DNA of 64,000 nucleotides from Methanosarcina barkeri MS (GCF_000970025.1 NZ_CP009528.1:3521168-3585167), one strand, 5' to 3'. Shown: positions 39,591-50,100, counted from the stretch's first letter. Notes: generated by a model from the letters alone, not told the origin. Made by a program: numbers and translations.

Positions 39591-42116
39591 TCAGACCTTT
39601 ATTTGTTCTCCTTTTAATACGGCTTCTTCACTGACTTTCACTTCTTTTGTCGTATCGCCATAGCTCAACACATAAGAGCCTGAAGGTGCAGTATCAAACT
39701 GAGTCTGACCTGCAATCGGCCCATCCGTCGAATAAGGTACTGTGAATTCATACCTACCCTGAGAATCCGCCGTTGTTGACTGTGAATAGTCAAAGGTCCT
39801 TCCCTGATTCGTAAGAATTGTAGTGTTTATTTTAACAGTCTCATTGGAGGAAACTGTTCCTGTTATCTTTGCACCTTTAACGTACTCGAAAACCTTGACA
39901 TAACCGGTATACACTTGCGGGATATTACCCCCCAGAATAAAATTGTAGGCATATTTATACAATAGCTCATCAGTTTGGTAGGCCTCGGTCTCGTGAACCA
40001 TGCGGTATTGCTTCAATCCGTTTCCGTCTAAAATATGCAGTCTTGCCTCCATGGTATTAAAATATCGAGTGGTAGGCAGGCTTATATACTGTTTATCTAT
40101 CCAGTAAGCCTGGTAATACCCTTCTATATCAAGAGTCCATTTAGTAATTGATTGGAACATACTTGTAGCCATTTTGGCATCAGACATTATATATCTTGCA
40201 CCTGCTTTGTCAGACCTAGGGTCTATGGCTTCAAGCACTGCACTTGCTTCCTCTTCAGATGGAGCTGTAAGAAAGGTTGTAGCACCTGGTCGGTTTGTCT
40301 CATTAATGCTTTTCGAGCGTCCACCTATTCCTGCCTGGAACGGGTTCGCATTTGGTATTCTGTGACCTATTGTCTCTATATAGTGTCCGAAGTCCCACCA
40401 TGACATAACACCGTATGCAGTGTCTGGATACTGGAACATCTCTCCGTTTGTCGGGGCTTCATAAATGGCATTGTAGTCCATACCAGGATCTGGAGTGTTT
40501 GAGCGAAGCCAGGTACAAGCTTCATCCCAAGGTTGACTGGGCTGACCGTATACCATTTTTGTATATGGCATTGCAGATCCGTATACCGGATAAATCAAAA
40601 ATATTACTATAAGAAGGACTGCAAAAACCTGTTCTACTTTGACGAATTTCAACGCCCTCGGGATATCTGCAGGCGACTTTACATTACTTTTGAACTTCTG
40701 GTCAAGTTCACTCCACTTTACTTTTTCAAGTAACAAGCCTCCCAGATATGCACTCAAAACTGAAACGTTTATTGAATAATAATATGCAAAACGGTTCTGA
40801 CCGTAAATTGCAAGGAAAATAAGGAAACTCCAGACAAGAAGTAACACTTCCTGAGGCTTTGATTTTCTGAACAGGTTTGCAGCCAGAATAAACATCCCGA
40901 GCAGAGACGCGAAAAATCCCGTAGGAGTGAAATTTGAATAAACTTTAGACATCGTAAAAGCGCCATAATCGTAAAATATTGAAGAAGCCTCATCGATTGT
41001 GGAAGGTCCTCCCTGTTGAATCCTAAAAACAGTGTTTGGTGCATGTATAATCAGGGAATAAAGTGATGGAGATAAAATTTTGATACATATAAGTCCGAGA
41101 ATTCCAACTCCGAGGATAAGAAGAGGGTAATAATAAGATTTCATTTTCTTTCTTTTGAACTCTCTTTCGATGAAACTCAAAGCTACAAAACCTGCCATTG
41201 TCCCAAGAGATGTGATAACATGGAACCAGGAGTAATAGTATAGAGAAAAACCCATGTCAGGATGGACAAATGGAAGGATAAGGATTGTACTTACCAGACA
41301 GGTGACTATGCCCGTAAATCCAAGGTAATCACTTGACTCATTCCGGAAATTGTCCAAGATATACTGGAATATAGCATAAACGAGAACGATTAATAAAAAT
41401 AGTGAGCCTCCGGGCCAGCAAAGCTGGTAAGCTGAGTACATGACTCCAGCCAGAATAGAGTACAAAAGAGGCTCTTTCAGGACAGTAAATTTCTTATTGA
41501 ACACGTCTTCAAAACGCAGATTTTTCTCCTTTGCTGAAATCAAAGCCAGCATGAAAAACATCATGAATAAAGTACTGAATAGTGACTCGGCAACATGATG
41601 GTCTGTGAAGCCAATCATTGAACGGGACAGAAACTGCCCTGGAGCAAATGCAATCAGGATTGCAGCCAGAATCCCAGTTTTATGCCCTCCAAGATATTTT
41701 CCTATGTAGTAAACCGGAATAACAGTTAAGGCCCCGAGCACGGCAGGGAAATAGGCCCCTATAGTGTTAATCAGTTGAGAACTGGGATTTCCCATTCCAA
41801 GAATCAGTGAAGTAACAGCCATCATTTGATCAAACAATGGCCCAAAATGTATGTAACTCCCGTTAGGATAGTTGGTCATGGGATTGAAAAACATCCTGTG
41901 GGGGTAATTTTCAAGCAGGACGAATAAGGTACGCATATGATACCATGCATCATTGGTCGTGAACTTCACAATCCCGCCAGGCAAAAGTACTCTATCTGAA
42001 GGAAGTATTCTGACCCATAGAGACACGAAACCAATTATCGCAACTGTCAGAATATAAGGCCAGCTGGATTTGATTTTATCTTTGAATGACGATACAGGAC
42101 GATCCTGAGAACTCAT
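39591..42116 (-). CDS. aglB: AglB oligosaccharyltransferase (STT3 family), copy 3
   Basis: The 841-residue protein has the same layout as copy 1: multi-helix membrane part with NDAWYHMRT and FTDHHVAES, then the external domain with SWWDFGHYIE and a C-terminal beta-rich region. It differs most from the others in the N-terminal loops (GGIVKFTTNDAW, GNPSSQLINTIG) and in the external domain (DIEGYYQAYWIDKQYISLPT), suggesting a different glycan or acceptor preference. The start ATG 42116 follows AAAGGGGATA. It lies 57 bp downstream of a GT4 gene on the same strand, so it could be cotranscribed with it. Complete and apparently functional. Confidence 0.95.
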   Translation of the reverse strand: MSSQDRPVSSFKDKIKSSWPYILTVAIIGFVSLWVRILPSDRVLLPGGIVKFTTNDAWYHMRTLFVLLENYPHRMFFNPMTNYPNGSYIHFGPLFDQMMAVTSLILGMGNPSSQLINTIGAYFPAVLGALTVIPVYYIGKYLGGHKTGILAAILIAFAPGQFLSRSMIGFTDHHVAESLFSTLFMMFFMLALISAKEKNLRFEDVFNKKFTVLKEPLLYSILAGVMYSAYQLCWPGGSLFLLIVLVYAIFQYILDNFRNESSDYLGFTGIVTCLVSTILILPFVHPDMGFSLYYYSWFHVITSLGTMAGFVALSFIEREFKRKKMKSYYYPLLILGVGILGLICIKILSPSLYSLIIHAPNTVFRIQQGGPSTIDEASSIFYDYGAFTMSKVYSNFTPTGFFASLLGMFILAANLFRKSKPQEVLLLVWSFLIFLAIYGQNRFAYYYSINVSVLSAYLGGLLLEKVKWSELDQKFKSNVKSPADIPRALKFVKVEQVFAVLLIVIFLIYPVYGSAMPYTKMVYGQPSQPWDEACTWLRSNTPDPGMDYNAIYEAPTNGEMFQYPDTAYGVMSWWDFGHYIETIGHRIPNANPFQAGIGGRSKSINETNRPGATTFLTAPSEEEASAVLEAIDPRSDKAGARYIMSDAKMATSMFQSITKWTLDIEGYYQAYWIDKQYISLPTTRYFNTMEARLHILDGNGLKQYRMVHETEAYQTDELLYKYAYNFILGGNIPQVYTGYVKVFEYVKGAKITGTVSSNETVKINTTILTNQGRTFDYSQSTTADSQGRYEFTVPYSTDGPIAGQTQFDTAPSGSYVLSYGDTTKEVKVSEEAVLKGEQIKV

Positions 42117-42173
42117 AGTATCCCCTTTATGAATTGGACATTATAAATTAAGATAGAATTATGAAAAAGAAAA

Positions 42174-43328
42174 TTAAATAGATTGTATTAATTCTATGTA
42201 ACAGTTTATAATTCTATCCCACTTCTGATCAGGAGCTTCGTAATGCTTTCTCTCTCCAAATTGGCTGAGAATAGCTTCCCTGATAGAATCGATATCAGCA
42301 GGAGGTACAAAAACGGTGCCTTCATAGTTAGCCATTGATTCTTTTAAGCCACCTACTTCTGAAACAACGACAGGTTTTCCAAAAGACATTGCGATATGCG
42401 CAATTCCACTCTGAGAGGCTCTCAGGTAAGGCAGGACTACCACATCGGCAGCACTGAAATACAGGTTTACTTTCTCGTCAGGAACATATTCGTCTATAAG
42501 TGTAATCTTATCATGAAAAGGAGAAGCTTTAATCTGGTCAAGTAATTCCTTACGGTCTTCCCAGATTTCCCCGACAATCAATAACCGGCTTTTTTCGAGA
42601 ATTTTGGGAGGAAGCTGTTCAAAGGCCCTGATAAGGTAGGGAGTTCCCTTATACTTTCGAATTAAGCCGAAAGAGAGTATAACGAAATCTTCCTTTATCG
42701 AGAGATTTCTTCTCGCTTCTTTTGTGTCAAGCAATTCTCCGTACTGGTCATAAAGCCCATGCGGGATCACATGAATTTTTTCAGGGGAAATAGAATACCT
42801 TTTTGCAACAAGCTCTTTATCGGACTCGGAATGAGTAATATATGCATCAAGGTTTTTACGCAGCAGTTTTCCTGTTATTTTTGAGTATAACCTAATTGGA
42901 AGTATTGATTCTTCAAAAGGATCTACAACTTCATGAAATTCGATAATTATTTTAGGTTTATTCAGCAAACCTGCAAATATCTTTAGCAGAAGCTGCATAT
43001 GCGCAACCGAGGAAGTCCACCACTGCAAAACTATAATATCCGGTTTTTGTGCTTTAAGAAAGCGGTATGCTTTAATCCAGGACAGTGGATTGTTATAGTC
43101 CATGCCGTTAAAGACAGGTATCCTGGGTGAAAAATTCAGGTCAGAAATATTCTTTCCAACATGGGATTTTCCGGGAAACAGAAAAGTTGGAAGCAACTGC
43201 CGAAAGCAAACTACTGAGACTTCTTTTTCCACAGACATGGCATTTGCCAGACGGATAGTATAATAACTGATACCGCTCAAAAAACGTTTCGAAGGTCCGA
43301 CTATGCAAACGCTTTTATTAGATGTCAT
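42174..43328 (-). CDS. Glycosyltransferase family 4
   Basis: The 384-residue protein has the GT-B two-domain layout. The N-terminal domain starts SVCIVGPSKRFLSGISYYT (glycine-rich acceptor loop). The C-terminal domain includes VILSFGLIRKYKGTPYLIRA, LIVGEIWEDRK and the donor site PYLRASQSGIAHIAMSFGKP, a variant in which the usual first Glu of EX7E is replaced by Ser-rich sequence. It should transfer a sugar from a nucleotide donor in a glycan pathway feeding AglB, whose copy 3 follows 57 bp downstream. Donor and linkage unknown. It is divergent from the next GT4 gene with an 79-bp promoter region between. Confidence 0.9.
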   Translation of the reverse strand: MTSNKSVCIVGPSKRFLSGISYYTIRLANAMSVEKEVSVVCFRQLLPTFLFPGKSHVGKNISDLNFSPRIPVFNGMDYNNPLSWIKAYRFLKAQKPDIIVLQWWTSSVAHMQLLLKIFAGLLNKPKIIIEFHEVVDPFEESILPIRLYSKITGKLLRKNLDAYITHSESDKELVAKRYSISPEKIHVIPHGLYDQYGELLDTKEARRNLSIKEDFVILSFGLIRKYKGTPYLIRAFEQLPPKILEKSRLLIVGEIWEDRKELLDQIKASPFHDKITLIDEYVPDEKVNLYFSAADVVVLPYLRASQSGIAHIAMSFGKPVVVSEVGGLKESMANYEGTVFVPPADIDSIREAILSQFGERKHYEAPDQKWDRIINCYIELIQSI

Positions 43329-43407
43329 TTGCCTAAACTATCACATTATCTTTATATTAAACTAATGCATTACTCCACATAGATTCCAGTATAAAAGAGG
43401 TTCAGCC

Positions 43408-44496
43408 TTGAAAATAGCCCAGATCTGTCCCCGTTATTCTCCTGACATAGGTGGAGTGGAAACTCATGTTAAAGAAATTAGTGAAAGGCTGGTTAAAGCA
43501 GGGCACGATGTGGAGGTTATAACAACCGATCCCACAGGAAAATTGAGAAAGCAAGAGATAATAAACGGAGTAAGGGTTATAAGGTTTAGATCTTTTGCTC
43601 CGGGAAATGCATACTACTTCGCTCCTCAGATCTATACTTATCTCAAAAAACACGACTATGACATAGTTCATGCACATAGTTATCATGCTTTTCCTGCATT
43701 CTTCGCATCCTTAAGCAGGCACGGCACAAAATTTGTGTTTACTCCGCATTATCATCGGCACGGCCATACCGCATTCCGCGATTTACTGCACAAGCCATAC
43801 AGACTTTTCGGGAAGATAATCTTCTCCAGGGCAGATTCCGTAATATGTGTCTCAGAGTATGAAAAGAAACTTATAGAGTCAGATTTTAAGGTTGCCGCAA
43901 AAACTGTAAAAATCCCTAACGGAATAAACCTTAAAGAGTTTGAAGATTTGAGGAAGCCGGAAAAAAGCTTAAACAGGAACGCCGGAAGAGAACAGATTCT
44001 TCTTTATGTAGGCCGCCTGGAAGAATATAAAGGGGTACAGTACATTATTCAGAGTTTACCTGAACTTCAGGGTTTCCGGTTGAGAATCATCGGAAAGGGA
44101 CCTTACGAAGCTGAGCTTCGAAATATGGCGAAAAGTTTAGGTGTGGAAGCAAGGGTTGAATGGTTAAAAGACCTGTCAAGAAAAGAACTTCTTGAACGCT
44201 ATGCAGATGCGGATATATTTTTAATGCTTTCTTCTCGTGAGGCATATGGGATAACGGTTGCTGAGGCGCTGGCTGCAGAAATTCCGTGTATAGTGGCAAA
44301 GGGCAGTGCACTTGAGGAGTTTGTGGACGGAAGGAACTGTATTGGGATTGAAAGTCCGGTTTCAAAGGAAAAAGTGACAGCAGCACTGAAGGAAATTAAG
44401 AAAAAGGAAAGAATAAAAAAATCCGGGATAGATAAAAACATAATGGATTGGAATGAAGTTTCAGCCAGAATTGAGAAACAATATCTCAAGCAGTAA
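43408..44496 (+). CDS. Glycosyltransferase family 4
   Basis: The 362-residue GT-B enzyme begins MKIAQICPRYSPDIGGVETH, a typical acceptor-site loop, followed by HAHSYHAFPA, FTPHYHRHGH and in the second domain ILLYVGRLEEYKGVQYIIQS and SSREAYGITVAEALAAEIP, which contains the EX7E donor motif. It starts at TTG 43408 with AAGAGGTT upstream. It probably adds a hexose to a lipid-linked intermediate. It is transcribed away from the AglB block. A MITE-like element follows immediately after the stop. Confidence 0.92.
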   Translation: MKIAQICPRYSPDIGGVETHVKEISERLVKAGHDVEVITTDPTGKLRKQEIINGVRVIRFRSFAPGNAYYFAPQIYTYLKKHDYDIVHAHSYHAFPAFFASLSRHGTKFVFTPHYHRHGHTAFRDLLHKPYRLFGKIIFSRADSVICVSEYEKKLIESDFKVAAKTVKIPNGINLKEFEDLRKPEKSLNRNAGREQILLYVGRLEEYKGVQYIIQSLPELQGFRLRIIGKGPYEAELRNMAKSLGVEARVEWLKDLSRKELLERYADADIFLMLSSREAYGITVAEALAAEIPCIVAKGSALEEFVDGRNCIGIESPVSKEKVTAALKEIKKKERIKKSGIDKNIMDWNEVSARIEKQYLKQ

Positions 44497-44504
44497 TATT
44501 AGAA

Positions 44505-44631
44505 GAGCTCATTCCAAAACTTAACATCACTTCCCAGAATTCAGATCCCAAATAATCAAACGATCCCCTGATCACGAAAATAGTTTTAAAACTTTAGTAT
44601 TTGAGGACAAAATCGGTTTTGGGAAGAGTTC
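44505..44631. repeat. MITE-like element, family B copy 2
   Basis: Ends GAGCTCATTCCAAAAC (44505-44520) and GTTTTGGGAAGAGTTC (44616-44631) are inverted repeats with three mismatches. The interior matches the element at 8559-8675 along its length. No target duplication is obvious. It separates two plus-strand GT4 genes. Confidence 0.7.
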
Positions 44632-44697
44632 GAAGATAATAGATAGACTAATTGGACCATACAAATATTTATTTTTGGATCTTTGGGGAACTGGAAT

Positions 44698-45756
44698 ATG
44701 GAAATTGATTATATAAATGGAGCAAAAACAGACGAAATATTCGGCATGTCAAAGTATCAAAAAGAGATACATGAAAGAATAAAAAATATAAAACTAAACC
44801 CAATTGAATACCCACTGATCTCAAAGAAGAGACAAATTAATAGTGCTGTAAAATATCTGGCATATCCATTAATTGTTAAAAGCCATGTAAAAAAAGAAAA
44901 CGTAAAGCATATAACGAGCCAGGATCTGGCTTACCTTCTGGAACTGATGAAATTAGAAAAGACAATTGTCACCTGCCATGACCTTATCCCCTGGGTATAT
45001 GATAACAACCGGCTGCCAACATGGAAACTGAACATGAGGGGCTTGAGAAAAGCAGATAGAATTATCACAGTTTCAGAGTACTCAAAAAGTGAAATTATCA
45101 AGCATGTAGGGTACCCAGAGGATCAAATAACTGTTATTCCAAACGCAGTAGACCATAACAATTACTGTGTGAAAAGGGACCGAGAAGTTATTAAAAAATT
45201 GGAAATACCAGATACCCAAAAAGTCATTCTATATGTAGGATCTGAACAACCAAGAAAAAATGTTCCCTTTTTACTGAAAGCTATCGGTGAGCTGAAAAAG
45301 AAACTTCCTGATATAGTACTTCTTAAAATCGGCACTCCACAGGTCCCTGGAGCTCGTGAAAAACTTATTGAATTAATAGAGATGCTTGGGATAGAGAAAG
45401 AAGTAGTATTTGTAGGATATGTTTCCGAAAACGACCTGACCAAGTACTATAACGCTGCAGATCTGTTTGTTTTTCCTTCTTTATACGAGGGCTTCGGATT
45501 ACCTCCGTTAGAGGCTATGGCGTGCGGAACACCTGTAATAACTTCTAACCTTACTTCTTTACCTGAAGTTGTAGGAGATTCAGCTATTACCATAGATCCT
45601 TATGATGTTAATGCATTTGCAGAGGCAATGTATAACCTGTTGACAGATGAAAAACTTAGGGAACAAATGATAAACAAAGGACTCAAAAGGGCTCAGTTAT
45701 TCAACTGGGAAAAATCCGCTGAAAAAACGCTTAAAGTATATCAGCAGTTAAGCTGA
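44698..45756 (+). CDS. Glycosyltransferase family 4 (mannosyltransferase-like)
   Basis: From ATG 44698 the protein has 352 residues; TTG 44683 would add five. Motifs are [16 protein letters not shown] in the acceptor domain, [16 protein letters not shown] and [13 protein letters not shown] at the hinge, and [18 protein letters not shown] with the classical [19 protein letters not shown] (EX7E) in the donor domain. This pattern is closest to the WbaZ/MtfB-type group that often uses GDP-mannose, which agrees with the manC genes in this locus, but the donor is inferred. The gene begins 67 bp after a MITE-like element and ends before a minisatellite. Confidence 0.92.
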   Translation: MEIDYINGAKTDEIFGMSKYQKEIHERIKNIKLNPIEYPLISKKRQINSAVKYLAYPLIVKSHVKKENVKHITSQDLAYLLELMKLEKTIVTCHDLIPWVYDNNRLPTWKLNMRGLRKADRIITVSEYSKSEIIKHVGYPEDQITVIPNAVDHNNYCVKRDREVIKKLEIPDTQKVILYVGSEQPRKNVPFLLKAIGELKKKLPDIVLLKIGTPQVPGAREKLIELIEMLGIEKEVVFVGYVSENDLTKYYNAADLFVFPSLYEGFGLPPLEAMACGTPVITSNLTSLPEVVGDSAITIDPYDVNAFAEAMYNLLTDEKLREQMINKGLKRAQLFNWEKSAEKTLKVYQQLS

Positions 45757-45816
45757 AACTCAATCTAAAAAATCTGACCTATAAAAAAGGCATCTTATAT
45801 GTTTATACACTGAGAT

Positions 45817-46020
45817 CTTATATTGGGTCTTATCTTATATTGGATCTTATCTTATATTGGATCTTATCTTATATTGGATCTTATCTTATATTGGGTCTTA
45901 TCTTATATTGGATCTTATCTTATATTGGGTCTTATCTTATATTGGGTCTTATATTATATTGGGTCTTATATTATATTGGGTCTTATATTATATTGGGTCT
46001 TATATTATATTGGGTCTTAT
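45817..46020. repeat. 17-bp tandem repeat, 12 copies
   Basis: Unit cttatattgg(g/a)tcttat is repeated 12 times between two convergent glycosyltransferase genes. Two subtypes (ggatc and gggtc) alternate on the left; in the right half the unit is atattatattgggtctt-like throughout. The period of 17 opens all three plus frames and produces spurious Ile/Leu/Tyr-rich frames. Confidence 0.97.
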
Positions 46021-46065
46021 ATTAGTAAACTTGAAACCATAGACTTTTACTTTTTTCACTAATTT

Positions 46066-47088
46066 TTAGCCATGGGCCAGAATCCCATCCTTAACACCTT
46101 TGATGAAAGAAACAAGTAAAGGCTTATTTTTATGCAGTAAAGCCCAGCCCACGAACGAAAAAAACTTGAACCCGAGGAAGTAAACTAGAAATATTAAATA
46201 CTGTTTATCCGAAGCATGCTGTTTCATGAACCAGAATCGATTTCTTGTATGGTGGTATACAGCAAAACCCGTGATCTTACTGCTCGTCGCTCCTCCTTTA
46301 TGCCAGATTATTCCCTGGGGGACATATACAATTTTATACATTGCCTTTCGCGCACGCACGCACCACTCGATTTCTTCAAAGTAGGCAAAATAATTATTAT
46401 TTAAGCCGCCAATTTTCTTGAAAACTTCACTTTTTGCTAGCAGTGCGCAGCCCGTTACAGCATCAACTTCCTTAGGAATCCCGGCTTTTACATCTGCTTC
46501 ATATGTAAGGTTTATAGCATCTCCATGGTTCCAGAGTATCTTTGAGCCCGTAGACTGGAGGCCGCGAGGGGGGTTATAGTCGTAGATAGTCGGACCCAAA
46601 ACTCCTATATTCAAATCGGTTTCGGCAGTCTGGACCAGTTCATCCAGAAAATCGGGGTCTACAATGGTATCGTTATTCAGTAAAAGGATGTGATCAGGCT
46701 TCAAAAACGTCATTGCATATTTTATTGCGATATTATTTCCTTCGGCAAATCCATAGTTCTTAATATTTTTAATTAAAATTAATTTTCTTTCAAGCGGAGC
46801 CTTCTCAAGGTCTTTCTGTACTCTGTCGTTAAATTTGAGTTCTTCCTGAGAGTGCTCTATTAAACACAGGGGCTTATTATCCGGATTATACCTGACAAAG
46901 CTTGATTCTACCTGGATTCTTCCAACCGCATATTCTTTTATTTTTTCAATTGAATTATCTTTTGAGCCATTATCTATAACAACAATATCATAATTTGGAT
47001 ATTCGATCTGATAAACCGACTCCAAGCATTCTATTGTATCTTCCCAACCGTTCCAGTTGAGAATTATGATTGCAACTTTAGAATACAT
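46066..47088 (-). CDS. Glycosyltransferase family 2 (rhamnosyltransferase-like)
   Basis: The 340-residue GT-A enzyme begins KVAIIILNWNGWEDTIECLES, has VVIDNGSKDNS, ENTNYGFAEG-like NYGFAEGNNIA, and the metal-binding HILLLNNDTIVDPDFLDEL (DxD type). The block AYFEEIEWCVRARKAMYK and IWHKGGATSSK is typical of the WbbL-like rhamnosyltransferase group. A C-terminal hydrophobic stretch (YLIFLVYFLGFKFFSFVGWALL) suggests membrane association. Complete rhamnose precursor genes 8 to 11 kb away make dTDP-rhamnose a reasonable donor; this is inference. It ends next to the 17-bp minisatellite. Confidence 0.9.
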   Translation of the reverse strand: MYSKVAIIILNWNGWEDTIECLESVYQIEYPNYDIVVIDNGSKDNSIEKIKEYAVGRIQVESSFVRYNPDNKPLCLIEHSQEELKFNDRVQKDLEKAPLERKLILIKNIKNYGFAEGNNIAIKYAMTFLKPDHILLLNNDTIVDPDFLDELVQTAETDLNIGVLGPTIYDYNPPRGLQSTGSKILWNHGDAINLTYEADVKAGIPKEVDAVTGCALLAKSEVFKKIGGLNNNYFAYFEEIEWCVRARKAMYKIVYVPQGIIWHKGGATSSKITGFAVYHHTRNRFWFMKQHASDKQYLIFLVYFLGFKFFSFVGWALLHKNKPLLVSFIKGVKDGILAHG

Positions 47089-47109
47089 GTTCTCAAATCT
47101 AGAAATGAT

Positions 47110-47358
47110 TTTATAATTACATTTATTTCAGACTTCATAATACTTGCTAATTATTTAATTACTGCCTGGGTCATAAACCTTGCCAAGCAAACTTTTAAGA
47201 AAAGATTTAAAAAGCTCCATTGGTCATCAGTTAAGGAATTGTCTTACCTGAAAGCTATCGATTTTGCATTAGAAGCCGGCCTTAAACTTTGGCCTCTTTA
47301 CATGAAATTGATACCCTGTTCCAGCTCACAACTCATTGAAATATATTACAAACGTTGA
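47110..47358 (+). pseudogene. Possible remnant of a plus-strand gene
   Basis: A frame without a start codon runs to TGA at 47356 and reads NYLITAWVINLAKQTFKKRF, then LHWSSVKELSYLKAIDF and EAGLKLWPLYMKLIP. Composition looks protein-like, more so than the neighbouring spacers, but I cannot name a family. It may be the tail of a glycosyltransferase or flippase gene lost from the locus. Confidence 0.25.
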
Positions 47359-47360
47359 GA

Positions 47361-47407
47361 CATTGCTGCAATTTGTCATGATTCCTCACTTAACCGAAGA
47401 CGCATGA
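47361..47407. repeat. 47-bp direct repeat, left copy flanking a GT2 gene
   Basis: About 80 percent identical by eye to 48385-48431, in the same orientation, with shared blocks gcaattt, tcatgat, taaccgaagac. The two copies bracket the GT2 gene at 47386-48327, overlapping its 3' end slightly. Confidence 0.7.
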
Positions 47408-48327
47408 AAAAGCCTCCAATAAATAGTATTATAAATATTTATTATTTTTTCATATATATTTTGACCAGCGAGAGAAATAATTAAAAGAACTATAGACTTT
47501 ATAGCAATAGGGTTTGCTTTAATGGCTTTTATCAAATAATGTCTTCCAGATCTCAAATTGCCGATTGACATCATAGAGTATCCAATATCATAGTACTGCC
47601 TTGCTAGAAATTTTTTATTTCCCTTTAAGCAGTTAAAATATTTATTGAGTAAATAAATTCTTGCAGTATAACCTGCAATAATATTAGTAGAAATACCTTC
47701 ATTTTCATAATATTTAACCAAAGGTTCTCGTATATGATAAAACTTGAAATATTTAGATAACCTTAAGAATAAATCGAGATCTATTAATCGGGGTAATTTA
47801 TCATCAAAATATCCAACATATTCTATACATTCCTTTTGAATCACCGCAGATTGGATTCCAATTCCTAACACTTGATAGTCTAGAGTTTGTTCATTAACCA
47901 AAATACCACTATAGACAGTAGGAGAATTCCAATAATCGATTCCTTGATCTTCAAATATCCTTAGCATATCAGTGTACACCACTCCCACTTCCGGAGATTT
48001 ATCAAAAACATCCATCTGTTTCTCAAGCTTTTCCGGAAACCATTCGTCATCACTGTCATGAAATGCTATATATTCACCTCTTGCAACATTGAGACCAGTA
48101 TTTCTTGCTACTGCTGCACCCATATTTTTTTTGAGTCTGAGATATATGAGAGTAGGATACTCTTTTTTGATAAGTTCCTCAGTATTGTCAGTTGAAGCAT
48201 CATCTACAATAATAACTTCAAAATCTTTGTAAGTTTGATTTAGTACACTATCAATAGATCTTGAAATTAAATGTTCCCGGTTGTAAGTAGGGATGATTAC
48301 GCTTACTTTAGGTTTATTGTTAAACAT
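47386..48327 (-). CDS. Glycosyltransferase family 2
   Basis: The 313-residue GT-A enzyme has KVSVIIPTYNREHLISRSID, FEVIIVDDASTDNTEELI, the NMGAAVARNTGLNVARGEYI segment and IAFHDSDDEWFPEKLEKQMD (DxD metal site). The C-terminal third (about residues 200-313) is helical with positively charged stretches and no clear membrane helix. It is closely similar in layout to the GT2 gene at 50559, and the two are probably paralogues with different donor or acceptor. It is bracketed by a 47-bp direct repeat. Codon use is more AT-rich than in the rfb genes, a sign of separate origin. Confidence 0.92.
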   Translation of the reverse strand: MFNNKPKVSVIIPTYNREHLISRSIDSVLNQTYKDFEVIIVDDASTDNTEELIKKEYPTLIYLRLKKNMGAAVARNTGLNVARGEYIAFHDSDDEWFPEKLEKQMDVFDKSPEVGVVYTDMLRIFEDQGIDYWNSPTVYSGILVNEQTLDYQVLGIGIQSAVIQKECIEYVGYFDDKLPRLIDLDLFLRLSKYFKFYHIREPLVKYYENEGISTNIIAGYTARIYLLNKYFNCLKGNKKFLARQYYDIGYSMMSIGNLRSGRHYLIKAIKANPIAIKSIVLLIISLAGQNIYEKIINIYNTIYWRLFHASSVK

Positions 48328-48384
48328 GCAATTTCTCTTTACACAACTTCATAATTTATTAAAATATTTGATAAATGTGGAGGA

Positions 48385-48431
48385 AATTGACGCAATTTAT
48401 CATGATCTCTCACATAACCGAAGACACATGG
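48385..48431. repeat. 47-bp direct repeat, right copy flanking a GT2 gene
   Basis: Partner of 47361-47407. The plus-strand translation of both gives an AI(C/Y)HD..S.NRR.M pattern, so they may be two copies of a gene fragment. Confidence 0.7.
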
Positions 48432-48848
48432 ATTGTTATCTTCTTATTAGAAAGATAACCGTTTTACTGCGTTTTATTTTAGATATTATCTTTTAGACTC
48501 TATAATCGAAAAAGTCTTCAATTTTCACTATAATGAGTATAACTAAACGTACATGATATTCTTCGAATAAATGCACAAAGAAATGAAAGTATTCTACTTC
48601 GCCCTTTTTTTGACTATCTATCTCGTCATTACCTTGGATAGTAATGTTGTCCTAATTTTGATTTTTCAAACCATCACTAAATTAATCAGTGAATTGCCAT
48701 AGAAGGCTTAAATTTGATAAGGCGCAGAAAAATCAAAAGAAGCATTGGGAAACAGTTTTGTTTCGTACTTTCATACTAAATCAGTTCAATATATCTAATA
48801 TTTTGTATTAAACTTTTTGGAATTGATTGCCACATAATTAATTTTTTA

Positions 48849-48949
48849 GGCTCTTCGTTGTTTTGTGTGGATATTCTCCAATGTCCCCATAAAAACCAAT
48901 GCGGTCTTGAATTGAAAATCATCTTATCCATAGAGAATGACGAAGAGCC
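48849..48949. repeat. MITE-like element (family C)
   Basis: Ends GGCTCTTCGT (48849-48858) and ACGAAGAGCC (48940-48949) are a perfect 10-bp inverted repeat; a further TGGATA match lies at the same distance inside each end. It is 101 bp, with no gene and no obvious target duplication. Confidence 0.55.
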
Positions 48950-49214
48950 ACTTCGTATTAGACCCTACAAAAAAAGTGTCTATTGATATGGTTTTATGTA
49001 TAAAAGTATAAACTCCGGTATAACAAAATTTATAGCGGGGGCGTGAACATACCCCATTGCTTGCAGCAGGGTGCGCCAGCGCAACTTTGATTATTCAACT
49101 ATTCTTAATTGCTTCGAATATAGGGTTTGGAGAAGAAAGGTTGAGTTTTAATATAACTCTATTATATGAAATGTGAAAAACAGTTTATCTTAAATTGAAA
49201 ATCTTTACAAAATT

Positions 49215-49281
49215 AACTTAAGCCTGAATCATAACTTAAGCCTGAATCATAACTTAAGCCTGAATCATAACTTAAGCCTGA
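49215..49281. repeat. 18-bp tandem repeat, 3 copies plus a partial
   Basis: Unit aacttaagcctgaatcat is repeated at 49215, 49233 and 49251, with a partial fourth unit. It abuts the 3' end of the StrF-like gene. Confidence 0.95.
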
Positions 49282-49302
49282 TACTAGTTTTAAGATAGGC
49301 TG

Positions 49303-50100
<798 letters not shown>

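Larger units (their letters stand above)
48328..49302. other. Long spacer between GT2 genes (975 bp)
   Basis: No intact gene. It contains the direct repeat copy at 48385, a MITE-like element at 48849-48949, a GC-richer segment near 49030-49090 (gcgggggcgtgaacatacccc) unlike its surroundings, and the 18-bp repeat at 49215. It looks like a graveyard of inserted sequences. Confidence 0.5.

Noticed and set aside
45823-46062. Three overlapping plus-strand frames rich in Ile, Leu, Tyr
   Set aside because: A 17-bp repeat without stops opens all three frames; the frames are shadows of the array.
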